Shown: positions 18,834 to 30,272, numbered from the stretch's first letter. The stretch: DNA of 64,000 bases from Pseudorhodoferax sp047601025 (GCF_047601025.1 NZ_JASGJZ010000001.1:1674001-1738000); one strand, 5' to 3'. Notes: a model not told the origin generated them from the letters alone. Numbers and translations: made by a program.

Positions 18834-19556
18834 GTGCCGCGCATCCACTGCCCGGCGCCGCTGGCCAGCGGCGCGCTGATCGACCTGCCGCCCAACGCCG
18901 CGCGCCACGTGCAGGTGCTGCGGCTGCAGCCCGGCGACGCGCTGACGCTGTTCGACGGCCGCGGCGGCGAGTACGACGCCCGCATCGTCCGCATGGGCCG
19001 CAGCGAGGTGCGGGCCGAGGTCGGCGCCCACCACGCGGTCGAGCGCGAGCCGCCGCTGGCCGTGCACCTGGCCGTCGGCATGCCGGCCAACGAGCGCATG
19101 GACTGGCTGGTGGAAAAGGCCGCCGAGCTGGGCGCGGCCAGCATCCAGCCGCTGGAAACCGCGCACGGCGTGCTGCGCCTGGCCGGCGAGCGCGCGCAGA
19201 AGAAGCAGGCGCACTGGCAGGCCGTGGCCGCCGCGGCCTGCGAGCAGTGCGGCCGCAACCGCGTGCCCACGGTCCACGCGGTGCAGCCGCTGGCGGCCTG
19301 GCTGGCCGGCCAGCCAGCCGGCCGGCACGGGCTGCTGCTGGCCTTCGCGCCGGACGCCCGGCCGCTGCGCCTGCCGCCGGCGGCGCACGGCGCCGCCGTC
19401 ACCGTGCTGGGCGGGCCCGAGGGCGGGCTGACCGCGCAGGAGGAAGCCGCCGCACGCGCCGCCGGCTTCCTGCCCACCACGCTGGGTGCGCGCGTGCTGC
19501 GCGCCGAAACCGCCCCGCTGGCCGCCCTGGCCGGCCTGCTGGCCCTGGCGGCCTGA
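18834..19556 (+). CDS. rsmE: 16S rRNA (uracil1498-N3)-methyltransferase
   Basis: A 240-aa SPOUT-class methyltransferase. It has the RsmE N-terminal PUA-like region (HVQVLRLQPGDALTLFDGRGG) and the C-terminal knot (VTVLGGPEGGLTAQEE, then LGARVLRAETAPLAAL). It modifies U1498 of 16S rRNA. It starts with GTG at 18834, ten bases after the amgK stop, so it is probably co-transcribed with that gene. A weak ribosome site (CCAGGG) precedes it. Confidence 0.93.
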   Translation: MPRIHCPAPLASGALIDLPPNAARHVQVLRLQPGDALTLFDGRGGEYDARIVRMGRSEVRAEVGAHHAVEREPPLAVHLAVGMPANERMDWLVEKAAELGAASIQPLETAHGVLRLAGERAQKKQAHWQAVAAAACEQCGRNRVPTVHAVQPLAAWLAGQPAGRHGLLLAFAPDARPLRLPPAAHGAAVTVLGGPEGGLTAQEEAAARAAGFLPTTLGARVLRAETAPLAALAGLLALAA

Positions 19557-19681
19557 GCAGCGCGCCTGCAACCGGGCGTTTCGGTCCGGCATTGCGAGAA
19601 ATCGATCACGCGCCTCACATTTCGGAACATCCGCGGAGCGCACAATGCCTGCCCTGTTCCCTTTTACAGCGAGGTATCACC

Positions 19682-20197
19682 ATGGGCCTGCTCGACTCCA
19701 TCCTGGGCTCCGTCCTGAACGGCGGCCAATCCCCCCAACAAGCGCCGGCCGCGCAGCAGGGCGGCCTCGGCGGCCTGCTTGGCGCGCTGGCCAGCAACCC
19801 GCAGCTGCTGCAGGTGCTGATGGGCCTGCTGATGGGCGGCCAGACGCGCTCGGCGCAGGCCGGCGGCGGCAGCAGCGCCGGTGGCCCGCTCGGCGGGCTG
19901 TTCGAGCAGTTCCAGCAGGCCGGCCTGGGCGACGTACTGGGCTCGTGGGTCGGCACCGGCCAGAACCAGGCGATCTCGGCCGAGCAGCTCGGCCAGGTAT
20001 TCGGCCAGGACCGGCTGTCGGAGCTGGGCGCCCAGCTGGGTATGGGCGGCCAGGACCTGGCGAGCGAGCTGACGCAGATCCTGCCGCACCTGGTCGACCA
20101 GATGACGCCGCAGGGCCAGCTGCCGCAGCCCGGCGAGGGCGCCGCCGGCAACGAGGGCCTGTTCGGCATGCTGGAAGCGTTCGGGCAGCGGCGCTGA
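19682..20197 (+). CDS. YidB-like DUF937 protein
   Basis: A 171-aa protein beginning MGLLDSILGSVLNGG and ending in the DUF937/YidB region (GLGDVLGSWVGTGQNQAIS, then ELTQILPHLVDQMTPQGQLP). The middle is Gly/Gln-rich and low complexity. Family members are small soluble proteins of unknown function, often in the cell envelope stress context. A ribosome site GCGAGG precedes the ATG. It stands alone between rsmE and a convergent peptidase. Confidence 0.85.
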   Translation: MGLLDSILGSVLNGGQSPQQAPAAQQGGLGGLLGALASNPQLLQVLMGLLMGGQTRSAQAGGGSSAGGPLGGLFEQFQQAGLGDVLGSWVGTGQNQAISAEQLGQVFGQDRLSELGAQLGMGGQDLASELTQILPHLVDQMTPQGQLPQPGEGAAGNEGLFGMLEAFGQRR

Positions 20198-20204
20198 GCC
20201 CGAA

Positions 20205-20222
20205 CCGCCGGTCCGCCGGCGG
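20205..20222. terminator. short hairpin between convergent genes
   Basis: CCGCCGG, loop TCCG, CCGGCGG in the 30-bp gap between the YidB-like gene and the convergent M20 peptidase. Without a T-run, a bidirectional terminator role is plausible but weak. Confidence 0.35.
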
Positions 20223-20227
20223 GCGGC

Positions 20228-21694
<1,467 letters not shown>

Positions 21695-21764
21695 GGCAAG
21701 GGCTCCTGCGGGCGCAAAGAAGCCGATTGCATCACAGCCCGCCCCCGCCGGCCACGGCCGCGCC

Positions 21765-22889
21765 TCATTCCCGCAGGAAAGCCAGCAGGGCGTCGTTGAA
21801 GGCCTCGGAGTGCGACACGTTGAGCCCGTGCGGCGCGCCGGCGATGGTGACCAGGCGGCTGTGCGCGACGGCCCGGTGGGTGCGCAGGCCGGAGCCCTCG
21901 ATCGGCACGATGGCATCGGCATCGCCGTGGAGCACCAGCGTGGGCACGGTGATCCTGCGCAGGTCCTCGCGGAAGTCGGTGCCGCCGAAGGCATCCATGC
22001 AGGCCAGCGCCGCGTGCTGGGCCGACTGGTGGCACAGGCCGACGGCCTCGCTGCGCTGCTCCTCGCCGACCTGCAGCACGCCGTGGGCCGAGAAGAAGCC
22101 GTGGGTGAACTGCTCGAAGAACGCGCCGCGGTCCGCCTGCAGCGCAGACTTCATCTGCCCCGCCTGGGCCGGCGTCAGCGGGCCCTCCGGATTGTCCGGC
22201 CCCTGCAGCAGGTACGGCGGCACGGCGGCGGCGAACACCACGCCGCGCAGCCGCGCTTCGCCGTGGCGGGCGATGTAGCGCGCCACCTCGCCACCGCCCA
22301 TCGAGAAGCCGACCAGCGTGGCGTCCTGCAGGCCGCACTGGTCGAGCACGCGCGCCAGGTCGTCGGCCAGCGTGTCGTAGTCGTAGCCCTGCGGCGGCTT
22401 GTCGGAGCGGCCGAAGCCGCGCCGGTCGTACACCACGACGCGGCAGCCGGCCGCCTGCAGCACCTGCGTCTGCTGCGACCAGGCCTGGCCGGACAGGGGC
22501 CAGCCGTGGATCAGCACGACCGGCCGGCCGCTGCCGCCGCCGTCCTCCACGTGCAGGCGCACCGGGCCGTCGGCCGCGCCCGGGCGGACCGCCGCGCCGG
22601 CGGCCGCACCGCCCAGCGCGCCGGCCACGCCGCCGATGACGCCGCCCACCACCACGCCGACCGGCCCGGCCACCGCCACGCCGACCGCGGCGCCGGCCGC
22701 CGCACCGGCCATCGCGCCGCCGCCGACCAGCGCCGAGCCGGCTTCGCGCGCGGCCTCTTCCGGCCGCAGCGCGTACTGCGCGTCGGGCGAGGGGTCCTGC
22801 GAGGGCACGCCATGGCCCGGCCGGGCCTGCTCGGCGAGGTCGGGGTCGGTGGCCGGGACGGCGGGGGAAGGGGTGGTGGACGCGTTCAT
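21765..22889 (-). CDS. alpha/beta hydrolase with N-terminal glycine-zipper segment
   Basis: A 374-aa protein with two parts. Residues about 55-105 are a Gly/Ala/Val glycine-zipper-like stretch (GGGAMAGAAAGAAVGVAVAG, then PVGVVVGGVIGGVAGALGG), the pattern of membrane-inserting or outer-membrane glycine-zipper proteins. Residues about 118-374 are a complete haloperoxidase-type alpha/beta hydrolase: oxyanion HGWPLSGQAW, nucleophile GFSMGGGEVARY, acid LHGDADAIVP, and final His in AGAPHGLNVSH. No classical signal peptide precedes the zipper. The combination is unusual; the zipper may dock the enzyme to a membrane. Confidence 0.85.
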   Translation of the reverse strand: MNASTTPSPAVPATDPDLAEQARPGHGVPSQDPSPDAQYALRPEEAAREAGSALVGGGAMAGAAAGAAVGVAVAGPVGVVVGGVIGGVAGALGGAAAGAAVRPGAADGPVRLHVEDGGGSGRPVVLIHGWPLSGQAWSQQTQVLQAAGCRVVVYDRRGFGRSDKPPQGYDYDTLADDLARVLDQCGLQDATLVGFSMGGGEVARYIARHGEARLRGVVFAAAVPPYLLQGPDNPEGPLTPAQAGQMKSALQADRGAFFEQFTHGFFSAHGVLQVGEEQRSEAVGLCHQSAQHAALACMDAFGGTDFREDLRRITVPTLVLHGDADAIVPIEGSGLRTHRAVAHSRLVTIAGAPHGLNVSHSEAFNDALLAFLRE

Positions 22890-22989
22890 GGGCCTCTCCT
22901 GGTGACGGGCAAGCCCCTCGTTTCTAGCCCCCGCACCGGGCCGGGCGCGCCATCCGCGAGAGCGTCCGCCTGTCGGACGACCGGCAGCG

Positions 22990-23823
22990 TCAGGGCGCCG
23001 CCGCGCCGATGCCGTAGGCCCGGCGCGCCGTGCCCTCGAACACGGCCGCCCGGTCCGCCGGCGCGACCCAGCCCCGCGCCGCGGCCAGCCAGGCCGGGTA
23101 GCGGCCGGCCAGCTCCAGCACCGGCCAGTCGCTGCCCCACAGGCAGCGCGCGGGGCCGAAGGTGCCGAGCAGCCAGCGCGCATGGCGCTCCAGGGCCTCG
23201 ACCGGCGCGCCGGCGGCGGCCTCGGTCCACAGGCCCGAGAGCTTGCAGAAGGCCGCCGTCTCGCGCGCCAGCCGCGCCAGCCCGTCGGTCCAGGCGGCCC
23301 AGCCCGCGGCGTCGCCCGGGATCGCCGGCTTGGCGCCGTGGTCGATCACCAGGACCAGGTCCGGATGGCGCGCGGCCAGCCGCAGCAGGCGCGGCAGGTG
23401 CCGGGGCTGGACCAGCGCGTCGAACGCCAGGCCGCAGCGCGCCATCGCCGCGAGCGCCGGCCGGAGCGCGTCCTGCAGGACCCAGTCCGGATCGGCGATG
23501 TCCTGCAGCATCGGGCGCAGGCCGCGCAGCTTGGGTCGGCGCGCCAGCGCCTCGATGCGCGCCGGCGCGTCCGGCGCCAGCAGGTCGGCCCAGCCGACGA
23601 CGCCCAGCACCTCGGGGCATGGCGCGGCCGCGCGCAGCAGGAAGTCGGTCTCGGCCTCGGTCGGCGCGGCCTGCACCAGCACGCCGCCCTGCACGCCGCA
23701 GGGGCCGGCCACGGCGCGCCAGTCGGCCAGGGCCACGTCGCGGTGGATGGGGCCGAGCGCGGGCGTGAGCCAGCCGTAGTCGCCGCGCGCCAGCTGCCAG
23801 ATGTGGAAGTGGGCGTCGATCAC
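22990..23823 (-). CDS. amidohydrolase family protein, fuconolactonase-like
   Basis: A 277-aa TIM-barrel amidohydrolase of the L-fucono-/L-rhamnono-lactonase group (amidohydrolase 2). It has the N-terminal VIDAHFHIWQL, the barrel segment LVLVIDHGAKPAIPG, and the C-terminal CLWGSDWPVLEL with the catalytic Asp. The start is GTG at 23823, overlapping the stop of the aldo/keto reductase (GTGA). That pairing, a sugar dehydrogenase followed by a lactonase, is the oxidative fucose/arabinose route: the reductase gives a lactone and this enzyme opens it. Confidence 0.83.
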   Translation of the reverse strand: MIDAHFHIWQLARGDYGWLTPALGPIHRDVALADWRAVAGPCGVQGGVLVQAAPTEAETDFLLRAAAPCPEVLGVVGWADLLAPDAPARIEALARRPKLRGLRPMLQDIADPDWVLQDALRPALAAMARCGLAFDALVQPRHLPRLLRLAARHPDLVLVIDHGAKPAIPGDAAGWAAWTDGLARLARETAAFCKLSGLWTEAAAGAPVEALERHARWLLGTFGPARCLWGSDWPVLELAGRYPAWLAAARGWVAPADRAAVFEGTARRAYGIGAAAP

Positions 23824-24821
23824 GGCGTGGGCGCCTGCGGCGGCAGCAGGCGTTCGTCGCGCAGCGCCTGCCAGAACGCCGCGGGGATGGGATGGGCCAG
23901 CATCGCGCGGCTGTCGCGCCACTGCGCCACGCTCTGCGCGCCGGCGACGACGATGTCGACCGCCGGGTGCGCCAGCGGGAACTGCAGCGCCGCCGCGCGC
24001 AGCGGCACGCCGTGCGCGGCGCAGACGCGCTCGACCGCCGCCGTGCGCGCGACCCAGGCCTGCGGCGCACGCGCGTAGTCGAAGCGCGGCTCGGCGCCGC
24101 CGCCCACGCCGGTGGCCAGGATGCCGGAGTTGAACACCCCGCCCAGCGCGATGCGCACGCCGCGCGCCGCGCACAGCGGCAGCAGTTCGTCCAGCGCCGC
24201 GTGGTCGATCAGGCTGTAGCGGCCGGCCAGCAGCAGGCAGTCCAGGTCCGCCCGGGCCAGCACGTCCAGGCAGATGCGCACGTCGTTCACGCCCAGCCCG
24301 ACGGCGCCGACCAGGCCCTCGCGCTGCAGCGCGCGCAGCGTGGGCAGCGTCTCGTCCAGCACCTGGGCCAGCACGCGCGGCGCGGCCTCGCCGTGCGTGG
24401 CGGCGTCGCAGTCGTGCACGTAGGCCATGTCCAGCCGCGCCAGGCCCAGGCGCTGCAGGCTGTCCTCCACGCTGCGGCGCGTGCCGGCGCCCGAATAATC
24501 CCAGCGCTGTACGAACGGCAGCACCTGCACGTAGCCGTGCTGCGCGCGCGGCGCCCGCGCGTCGGGCGCCAGCACGCGGCCGACCTTGGTCGACAGGCAG
24601 AACACTGCGCGCGGCAGCGCGCGCAGCGCCTGGCCGAAGCGGTGCTCAGACAGCCCGTTGCCGTAGTGCGGCGCGGTGTCGAAGCTGCGGCAGCCGTCGG
24701 CCAGCGCCGCCGCCAGCACGGCCTGCGCCTGCGCCTCGGGCACGGCCTGGAACAGGTTGCCCAGCGGCGCACCGCCCAGGGCCAGGCGCGCGCCGTCGCC
24801 GCAGCCGGGGAACATCGGCAT
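23820..24821 (-). CDS. aldo/keto reductase, L-fucose/D-threo-aldose 1-dehydrogenase-like
   Basis: A 333-aa AKR. Catalytic tetrad positions are visible: Asp and Tyr in RSFDTAPHYGNGLSEHRFG, Lys in CLSTKVGRVL, His in MAYVHDCDAATHG. The C-terminal NADP-binding part reads IVVAGAQSVAQWRDS. The sequence style matches D-threo-aldose (L-fucose) 1-dehydrogenases. It overlaps a fuconolactonase-like gene and is divergent, by 112 bp, from a FucU mutarotase, which together argue for L-fucose or a related sugar as substrate. Confidence 0.85.
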   Translation of the reverse strand: MPMFPGCGDGARLALGGAPLGNLFQAVPEAQAQAVLAAALADGCRSFDTAPHYGNGLSEHRFGQALRALPRAVFCLSTKVGRVLAPDARAPRAQHGYVQVLPFVQRWDYSGAGTRRSVEDSLQRLGLARLDMAYVHDCDAATHGEAAPRVLAQVLDETLPTLRALQREGLVGAVGLGVNDVRICLDVLARADLDCLLLAGRYSLIDHAALDELLPLCAARGVRIALGGVFNSGILATGVGGGAEPRFDYARAPQAWVARTAAVERVCAAHGVPLRAAALQFPLAHPAVDIVVAGAQSVAQWRDSRAMLAHPIPAAFWQALRDERLLPPQAPTP

Positions 24822-24933
24822 GTCTCCTCCTGGAACCGAAAGACCGCCGACCCTAGGGCCGGCATGCCGCCCGCGTCAACCGGGCATCTGCCGATGACGG
24901 CCCGGCGGCCGGCGCGCAGCATCGCGCCCCGCC

Positions 24934-25356
24934 ATGCTGAAGAACCTCTCGCCGCTGCTCTCGCCCGACCTGCTGCACGCGCTGGCCTCCATGGGCCATG
25001 GCGACGAGATCGTGCTGGCCGACGCCTACTTCCCCGCCGCGGCGCTGGCCCAGCGCCTGGTGCGGCTGCCCGGCATCGCCGCCGACGCGGCGCTGGACGC
25101 CGTGCTGTCCGTGCTGCCGCTGGACGACTTCGTGCCCCAGCCCAGCTGCACGATGCAGGTGGTTGGCAACGTGGCCGAGGTGCCGCCGGCCGTCGCGCAG
25201 TTCACCGAGGTGCTGGCCCGGTACGGCCACGGCGCGCCCGGCGCGCTGGAGCGCCAGGCCTTCTACGACCGGGCGGCCAAGGCCTTCGCGGTGGTGGCCA
25301 CGGGCGACACACGCACCTACGCGAACATCCTGCTCAAGAAGGGCGTCCTGAAGTGA
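24934..25356 (+). CDS. fucU: RbsD/FucU family sugar mutarotase
   Basis: A 140-aa FucU-type mutarotase that interconverts sugar anomers (L-fucose preferred in the FucU branch). It starts MLKNLSPLLSPDLLHALASMGHGDEIVLAD, with the catalytic His in GHGDE, and ends DTRTYANILLKKGVLK, where the Tyr of the active site lies. It is divergent from the dehydrogenase-lactonase pair and upstream of a sugar ABC transporter. Confidence 0.92.
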   Translation: MLKNLSPLLSPDLLHALASMGHGDEIVLADAYFPAAALAQRLVRLPGIAADAALDAVLSVLPLDDFVPQPSCTMQVVGNVAEVPPAVAQFTEVLARYGHGAPGALERQAFYDRAAKAFAVVATGDTRTYANILLKKGVLK

Positions 25357-25367
25357 CCGCGCGCCGC

Positions 25368-25403
25368 GCGGCCGCGGCACACTGCCGGTGCCGCCGCGGC
25401 CGC
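25368..25403. terminator. GC-rich hairpin after fucU
   Basis: GCGGCCGCGGCAC at 25368-25380 pairs with GTGCC at 25388-25392 and GCGGCCGC at 25396-25403, leaving GCC bulged. It lies 11 bases past the fucU stop and probably separates fucU expression from the ABC transporter operon. Confidence 0.4.
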
Positions 25404-25503
25404 GCCCCTGGATAACACCGAAGCGCGGGACCGGCGCTGCGCGTATCGTGCGCTCGGCCACGGCTTCGCCCGCACCCGACAACCCTTTCCCCGGAGACAT
25501 CCC

Positions 25504-26823
25504 ATGCATCCCCCCTTCTTCAAGCGCCGCGGCCTGCTGCAGGCCGCCGCCGGCGCCACCGCGCTGGGCACGCTGCCCGCCTCCTTCGCCCAGGGCGGCT
25601 TCGACTGGAAGCGCCACGCCGGCCAGAGCATCGAGGTGCACCTGATCAAGAGCCCGCGCGGCGACCTGCTGCAGCGCCACCAGAAGGAATTCGAGGAGCT
25701 CACCGGCATCAAGGTCGGCGCCGAGCAGATGCCCGAGCAGCAGTCGCGCCAGAAGACGGTGATCGAGTTCAACTCCGGCCGCACCAGCTTCGACGTGGTG
25801 CACCTCTCCTACCACGTACAGAAGCGCCAGTTCGCCAAGGGCAAGTGGATGGAGGACCTGCGGCCCCTGTTCGCCAATGCCGCGCCGCCGGACTTCGACC
25901 AGAAGGACTACTCGGCCGGCGGCATGTTCTACGCGACGCAGAGCGACGGCCGCATCGACAGCCTGCCGCTGAACCTGGACCCCTGGATCCTCTACTACAA
26001 CAAGGAGCTGTTCGCGGCCAAGGGCGTGGCCTATCCCAAGACCTACGCCGAGATCCTGGAGGCCGCGAAGAAGCTGCACGACCCGGCCAGCGGCGTCGCC
26101 GGCTTCGTCGGCCGCGGGCTGAAGAACGCCAACGTGCCGCTGTGGACCGGCTTCTTCCTCGGCTGGGGCGGGCAGTTCTTCGACGCCAACGGCAAGCTCG
26201 CCACCGAGACGCCCGAAGCGGTGGCCTCGGCCACGCTGTACCGCGACCTGCTCAAGGCCACCGGCCCGGCCGGCGTGGCCGGCTACAACTGGAACGAGGC
26301 GCAGAGCCTGTTCCTGCAGGGCAAGGCGGCGATGTGGATCGACGGCTCGGGCTTCGCGCCGCCGCTGGAGGACCCCACCAAGTCCAAGGTCGTCGGCAAG
26401 GTCGGCTACGGCGTGATGCCGCCCGGCCCCAAGGCCCAGGTCTCGGCCACCTTCGGCGACGGCATCGGCATCTCCTCGTACTCCCGCAAGAAGGAGGCCG
26501 CCTGGCTGTACATCGTCTGGGCCACCAACAAGGCCATGCAGGCGCGCATGCTGGCCACCGGCTCGGGCGCGCCGACGCGGCTGTCGGCCTATTCGAACAA
26601 GGAGGCGATCGCGAACCTGAAGGTGCCCGCCGAATGGCTCACGGCCGTGGCCGAGTCGCTGCGCATCGCCAAGCCCGGCCTGCCCATCATCGAGCCGGTG
26701 ACCGAGTTCCGCGACGTCTACGGCATCGCGCTGAACAACATGCTGACCGGCGCCGACGTGGCGGCCGAGCTGAAGAAGGCGACGGCCGAGTTCGCCCCGG
26801 TGCTGGCCAAGTCCGAAGGCTAG
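25504..26823 (+). CDS. sugar ABC transporter substrate-binding protein
   Basis: A 439-aa family 1 extracellular solute-binding protein. The N-terminus (FKRRGLLQAAAGATALGTLPASFAQG) has an Arg pair and hydrophobic stretch, suggesting Tat-type export. Internal blocks such as FDVVHLSYHVQKRQFAKG and SLPLNLDPWILYYNKELF are typical of carbohydrate binders. It is first in a set with two permeases and, after a gap, an ATPase. The adjacent fucose-type enzymes suggest fucose or a similar aldose as ligand; that is inference. Confidence 0.93.
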   Translation: MHPPFFKRRGLLQAAAGATALGTLPASFAQGGFDWKRHAGQSIEVHLIKSPRGDLLQRHQKEFEELTGIKVGAEQMPEQQSRQKTVIEFNSGRTSFDVVHLSYHVQKRQFAKGKWMEDLRPLFANAAPPDFDQKDYSAGGMFYATQSDGRIDSLPLNLDPWILYYNKELFAAKGVAYPKTYAEILEAAKKLHDPASGVAGFVGRGLKNANVPLWTGFFLGWGGQFFDANGKLATETPEAVASATLYRDLLKATGPAGVAGYNWNEAQSLFLQGKAAMWIDGSGFAPPLEDPTKSKVVGKVGYGVMPPGPKAQVSATFGDGIGISSYSRKKEAAWLYIVWATNKAMQARMLATGSGAPTRLSAYSNKEAIANLKVPAEWLTAVAESLRIAKPGLPIIEPVTEFRDVYGIALNNMLTGADVAAELKKATAEFAPVLAKSEG

Positions 26824-26877
26824 GCATGGAACGCCCGCCGTCCGGATGCCCCCGCGGCGCGGGGACATCCCATCCCC

Positions 26878-26902
26878 GCCACCGGGGGGCGTCCCCGGTG
26901 GC
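26878..26902. promoter_or_regulatory. perfect 10-bp hairpin between binding protein and permease genes
   Basis: GCCACCGGGG, loop GGCGT, CCCCGGTGGC. It sits in the 205-bp gap between the binding-protein and first permease genes. Such stems often protect the upstream mRNA and lower permease expression relative to the binding protein. The rest of the gap is GC-rich and holds no gene. Confidence 0.5.
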
Positions 26903-27028
26903 CCGGCCAGGCCAGTTCCGCGGGGGCGCGGGCATGGCCCGCTCCGCGGCCGTCGGCGCCGCCGCCTGCGGCCCGGTTGCATGCCCTGCGGGCGGCGCGC
27001 CAGCGCCGTGGAACACCGGGATGGCTTG

Positions 27029-27895
27029 ATGCAGCGCCGCGTCTCGCCGTTCCTGTGGTTCATCCTGCCGGCCGTGCTGGTGGTGCTGGCGGTCATCGTG
27101 TTCCCATGGGCGTTCACGCTGTGGATGAGCCTGTTCGACTGGAAGATCGGCTCCGCGCCAGTGTTCGCCGGCCTGGCCAACTACGCGGAGCTGGCGACCA
27201 ACCAGCGCTTCCTCGAAGCCATCCTGCACACGCTGCTGTTCACCGCGCTGGCCGTCGTGCTGCCGCTGGTGCTGGGCACGGCGGCGGCGCTGGTGTTCCA
27301 CCACAAGTTCGCCGGGCGCGGCTTCTGGCGCGGCGCCTTCGTGCTGCCGATGATGGCCACGCCGGTGGCCATCGCGCTGGTCTGGGTCATGATGTTCCAC
27401 CCGCAGCAGGGCGTGCTGAACTACCTGCTGTCGCTGGTCGGGATCCCGCCGAGCGAATGGGTCTACTCGCCGCGGCTGGCCATCCCCTGCCTGGTGCTGG
27501 TGGACATCTGGCAGTGGACGCCGCTGGTCATGCTGATCGTGCTGGGCGGCCTGGCCTCGCTGCCGACCGAGCCGTTCGAGGCAGCGACCATGGAGGGCGC
27601 CACGCGCTGGCAGACGCTGCGCCACGTGACGCTGCCGCTCCTGATGCCCTTCATCATGGTCGCGGCCGTGGTGCGGCTGATCGACGCGCTGAAGACCTTC
27701 GACACCATCTACGTGATCACGCAGGGCGGGCCGGGTACGGCCTCGGAGACCATCAACCTGTACCTGTACCTGCAGGCGTTTTCCTTCTACCAGATCGGCA
27801 AGGCCTCCGCGGTGGTCGTGGTGTTCTTCGTGCTGGTGGTGGCCTTGAGCCTGCTCCTCTTCTGGCTGCGCGAGCGGTCCAAATACGATGCGTAG
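27029..27895 (+). CDS. sugar ABC transporter permease, MalF-like
   Basis: A 288-aa inner-membrane permease with six predicted helices, starting with FLWFILPAVLVVLAVIVFPWAF. The binding-protein-dependent transport motif (EAA loop) is EAATMEGATRWQTLRHVTLP, which contacts the ATPase. ATG 27029 was chosen because the membrane-spanning part starts immediately after MQRRVSP; a longer frame upstream is only repetitive Arg/Pro sequence. Its 3' end overlaps the next permease by 8 bases. Confidence 0.92.
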   Translation: MQRRVSPFLWFILPAVLVVLAVIVFPWAFTLWMSLFDWKIGSAPVFAGLANYAELATNQRFLEAILHTLLFTALAVVLPLVLGTAAALVFHHKFAGRGFWRGAFVLPMMATPVAIALVWVMMFHPQQGVLNYLLSLVGIPPSEWVYSPRLAIPCLVLVDIWQWTPLVMLIVLGGLASLPTEPFEAATMEGATRWQTLRHVTLPLLMPFIMVAAVVRLIDALKTFDTIYVITQGGPGTASETINLYLYLQAFSFYQIGKASAVVVVFFVLVVALSLLLFWLRERSKYDA

Positions 27896-28706
27896 GCTCG
27901 TGGACAAGGCGCTGCTGGCGCTGTGCGTGTTCCTGCTGGTCTCGCCGGCGATCGGCTTCTTCCTGTGGATGCTGTCGCTGGCGTTCAAGAACGAAGTCGA
28001 CAACCTGGCCTACCCGCCGGTGTTCATCCCCAGCCCGCCGACGCTGGCCAACTTCCACGCGGTGTTCGACAGCGGGCCGTTCTTCCGCTACTTCGTCAAC
28101 AGCGTCGTGGTCTCGGGGCTGGCCACGCTGCTGGCGCTCGCCATCGGCGTGCCGGCCGGCTACGGCATCGCGCGGCTGAAGGCGAAGAAGCTGCTGCTGA
28201 CCATCCTGATCGCGCGCATGACGCCGGCCATCAGCTTCCTGATCCCGCTGTTCACGCTGTTCCAGGCGCTGGGCCTCACCGGCACGCTGGCGCCGGTGGT
28301 CATCACGCACCTGGTGATCACGGTGCCGATCATGGTCTACATCGTGGCCGGCTACTTCGAGACGCTGCCGCTGGAGCTGGACGAGGCCGCGGTGATGGAC
28401 GGCTGCTCGCCCTGGCAGCGCTTCCGCCACATCGCGCTGCCGCTGGCGCGGCCGGGCATCACGGTGGCGGCCATCCTGGCCTTCATCTTCTCGTGGAACA
28501 ACTTCATCTTCGGCGCCGTGCTGGCCGGGCGCGAGACGCGCACGCTGCCGGTGGCGATCTACAACGTGCTGACCTTCGAGCAGATCGCCTGGGGGCCGCT
28601 GGCGGCCGCGGCGCTGCTGGTCACGCTGCCGGTGCTGGTGCTGACGCTGGTGATCCAGAAGGAGATCGTCGGCGGCCTGACGGCCGGCGGCGTCAAGGGT
28701 GGATGA
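27888..28706 (+). CDS. sugar ABC transporter permease, MalG-like
   Basis: A 272-aa inner-membrane permease, second half of the transporter channel. Helices start with ALLALCVFLLVSPAIGFFLW; the EAA loop reads LDEAAVMDGCSPWQRFRHIALP. It overlaps the first permease gene by 8 bases, so the two are translationally coupled. About 200 bp of GC-rich sequence with short direct repeats (GGCTCCGCGCC twice near 28825-28855) separate it from the ATPase gene. Confidence 0.93.
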   Translation: MRRLVDKALLALCVFLLVSPAIGFFLWMLSLAFKNEVDNLAYPPVFIPSPPTLANFHAVFDSGPFFRYFVNSVVVSGLATLLALAIGVPAGYGIARLKAKKLLLTILIARMTPAISFLIPLFTLFQALGLTGTLAPVVITHLVITVPIMVYIVAGYFETLPLELDEAAVMDGCSPWQRFRHIALPLARPGITVAAILAFIFSWNNFIFGAVLAGRETRTLPVAIYNVLTFEQIAWGPLAAAALLVTLPVLVLTLVIQKEIVGGLTAGGVKGG

Positions 28707-28903
28707 CACCGTGAATCTCCCCGCTTCCGCGCGGCGCGCTCCGCCACGCCCCCTGCGCTGCGCGAGAAGGGCGCCTCCAGCGGCCTGGCAGCGCCAACGC
28801 CGCGGGCGCACCGGCCTGGCCGGCTCCGCGCCCCCCGGCTCCGCGCCGCGCCCTGCGGCTTCCCGTCTCGTCCAACTGGCGTGCTGCGCCATCGATCGTT
28901 GAT

Positions 28904-29962
<1,059 letters not shown>

Positions 29963-30272
29963 GAAGCGGTGAACGCATCCCTCGCACCCACGCGAGGCCC
30001 CTGACAAGCGAACTCGGACATCGCCGCCGCCGTGCCCGGGGCCGCGCCCTTCGGGCCGGGACACGGCAGGCCGCATGCGGGCGTCGCAGTCCTCGCCCTG
30101 GCACCCGCCAGGGTGGCGGCCTGTGCCGGTGCCTGGGGCCCGACGCTTCCCGTCGCGGGCACGGTCGATCCCTTCCCAGCTTCTGAACGGCGGCGGAGCC
30201 GCAGGACAGCGCGGGCGCGCCGGCTGGCACACTGGGCGCCTTCCTGGCACGCCCCCTGCACGGCCCGCCCGC
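29963..30272. other. intergenic region without gene
   Basis: 310 bp of GC-rich sequence between the ABC ATPase and the esterase. The only structure I see is a small stem CCTCGC / GCGAGG at 29980-29997, a possible weak terminator. No start codon with a ribosome site and no conserved protein frame are visible. Confidence 0.5.

Noticed and set aside
26846..27028. N-terminal extension of the first sugar permease
   Set aside because: Translation of the hairpin-containing spacer gives only repetitive Pro/Arg/Gly sequence; the membrane protein begins at MQRRVSP.
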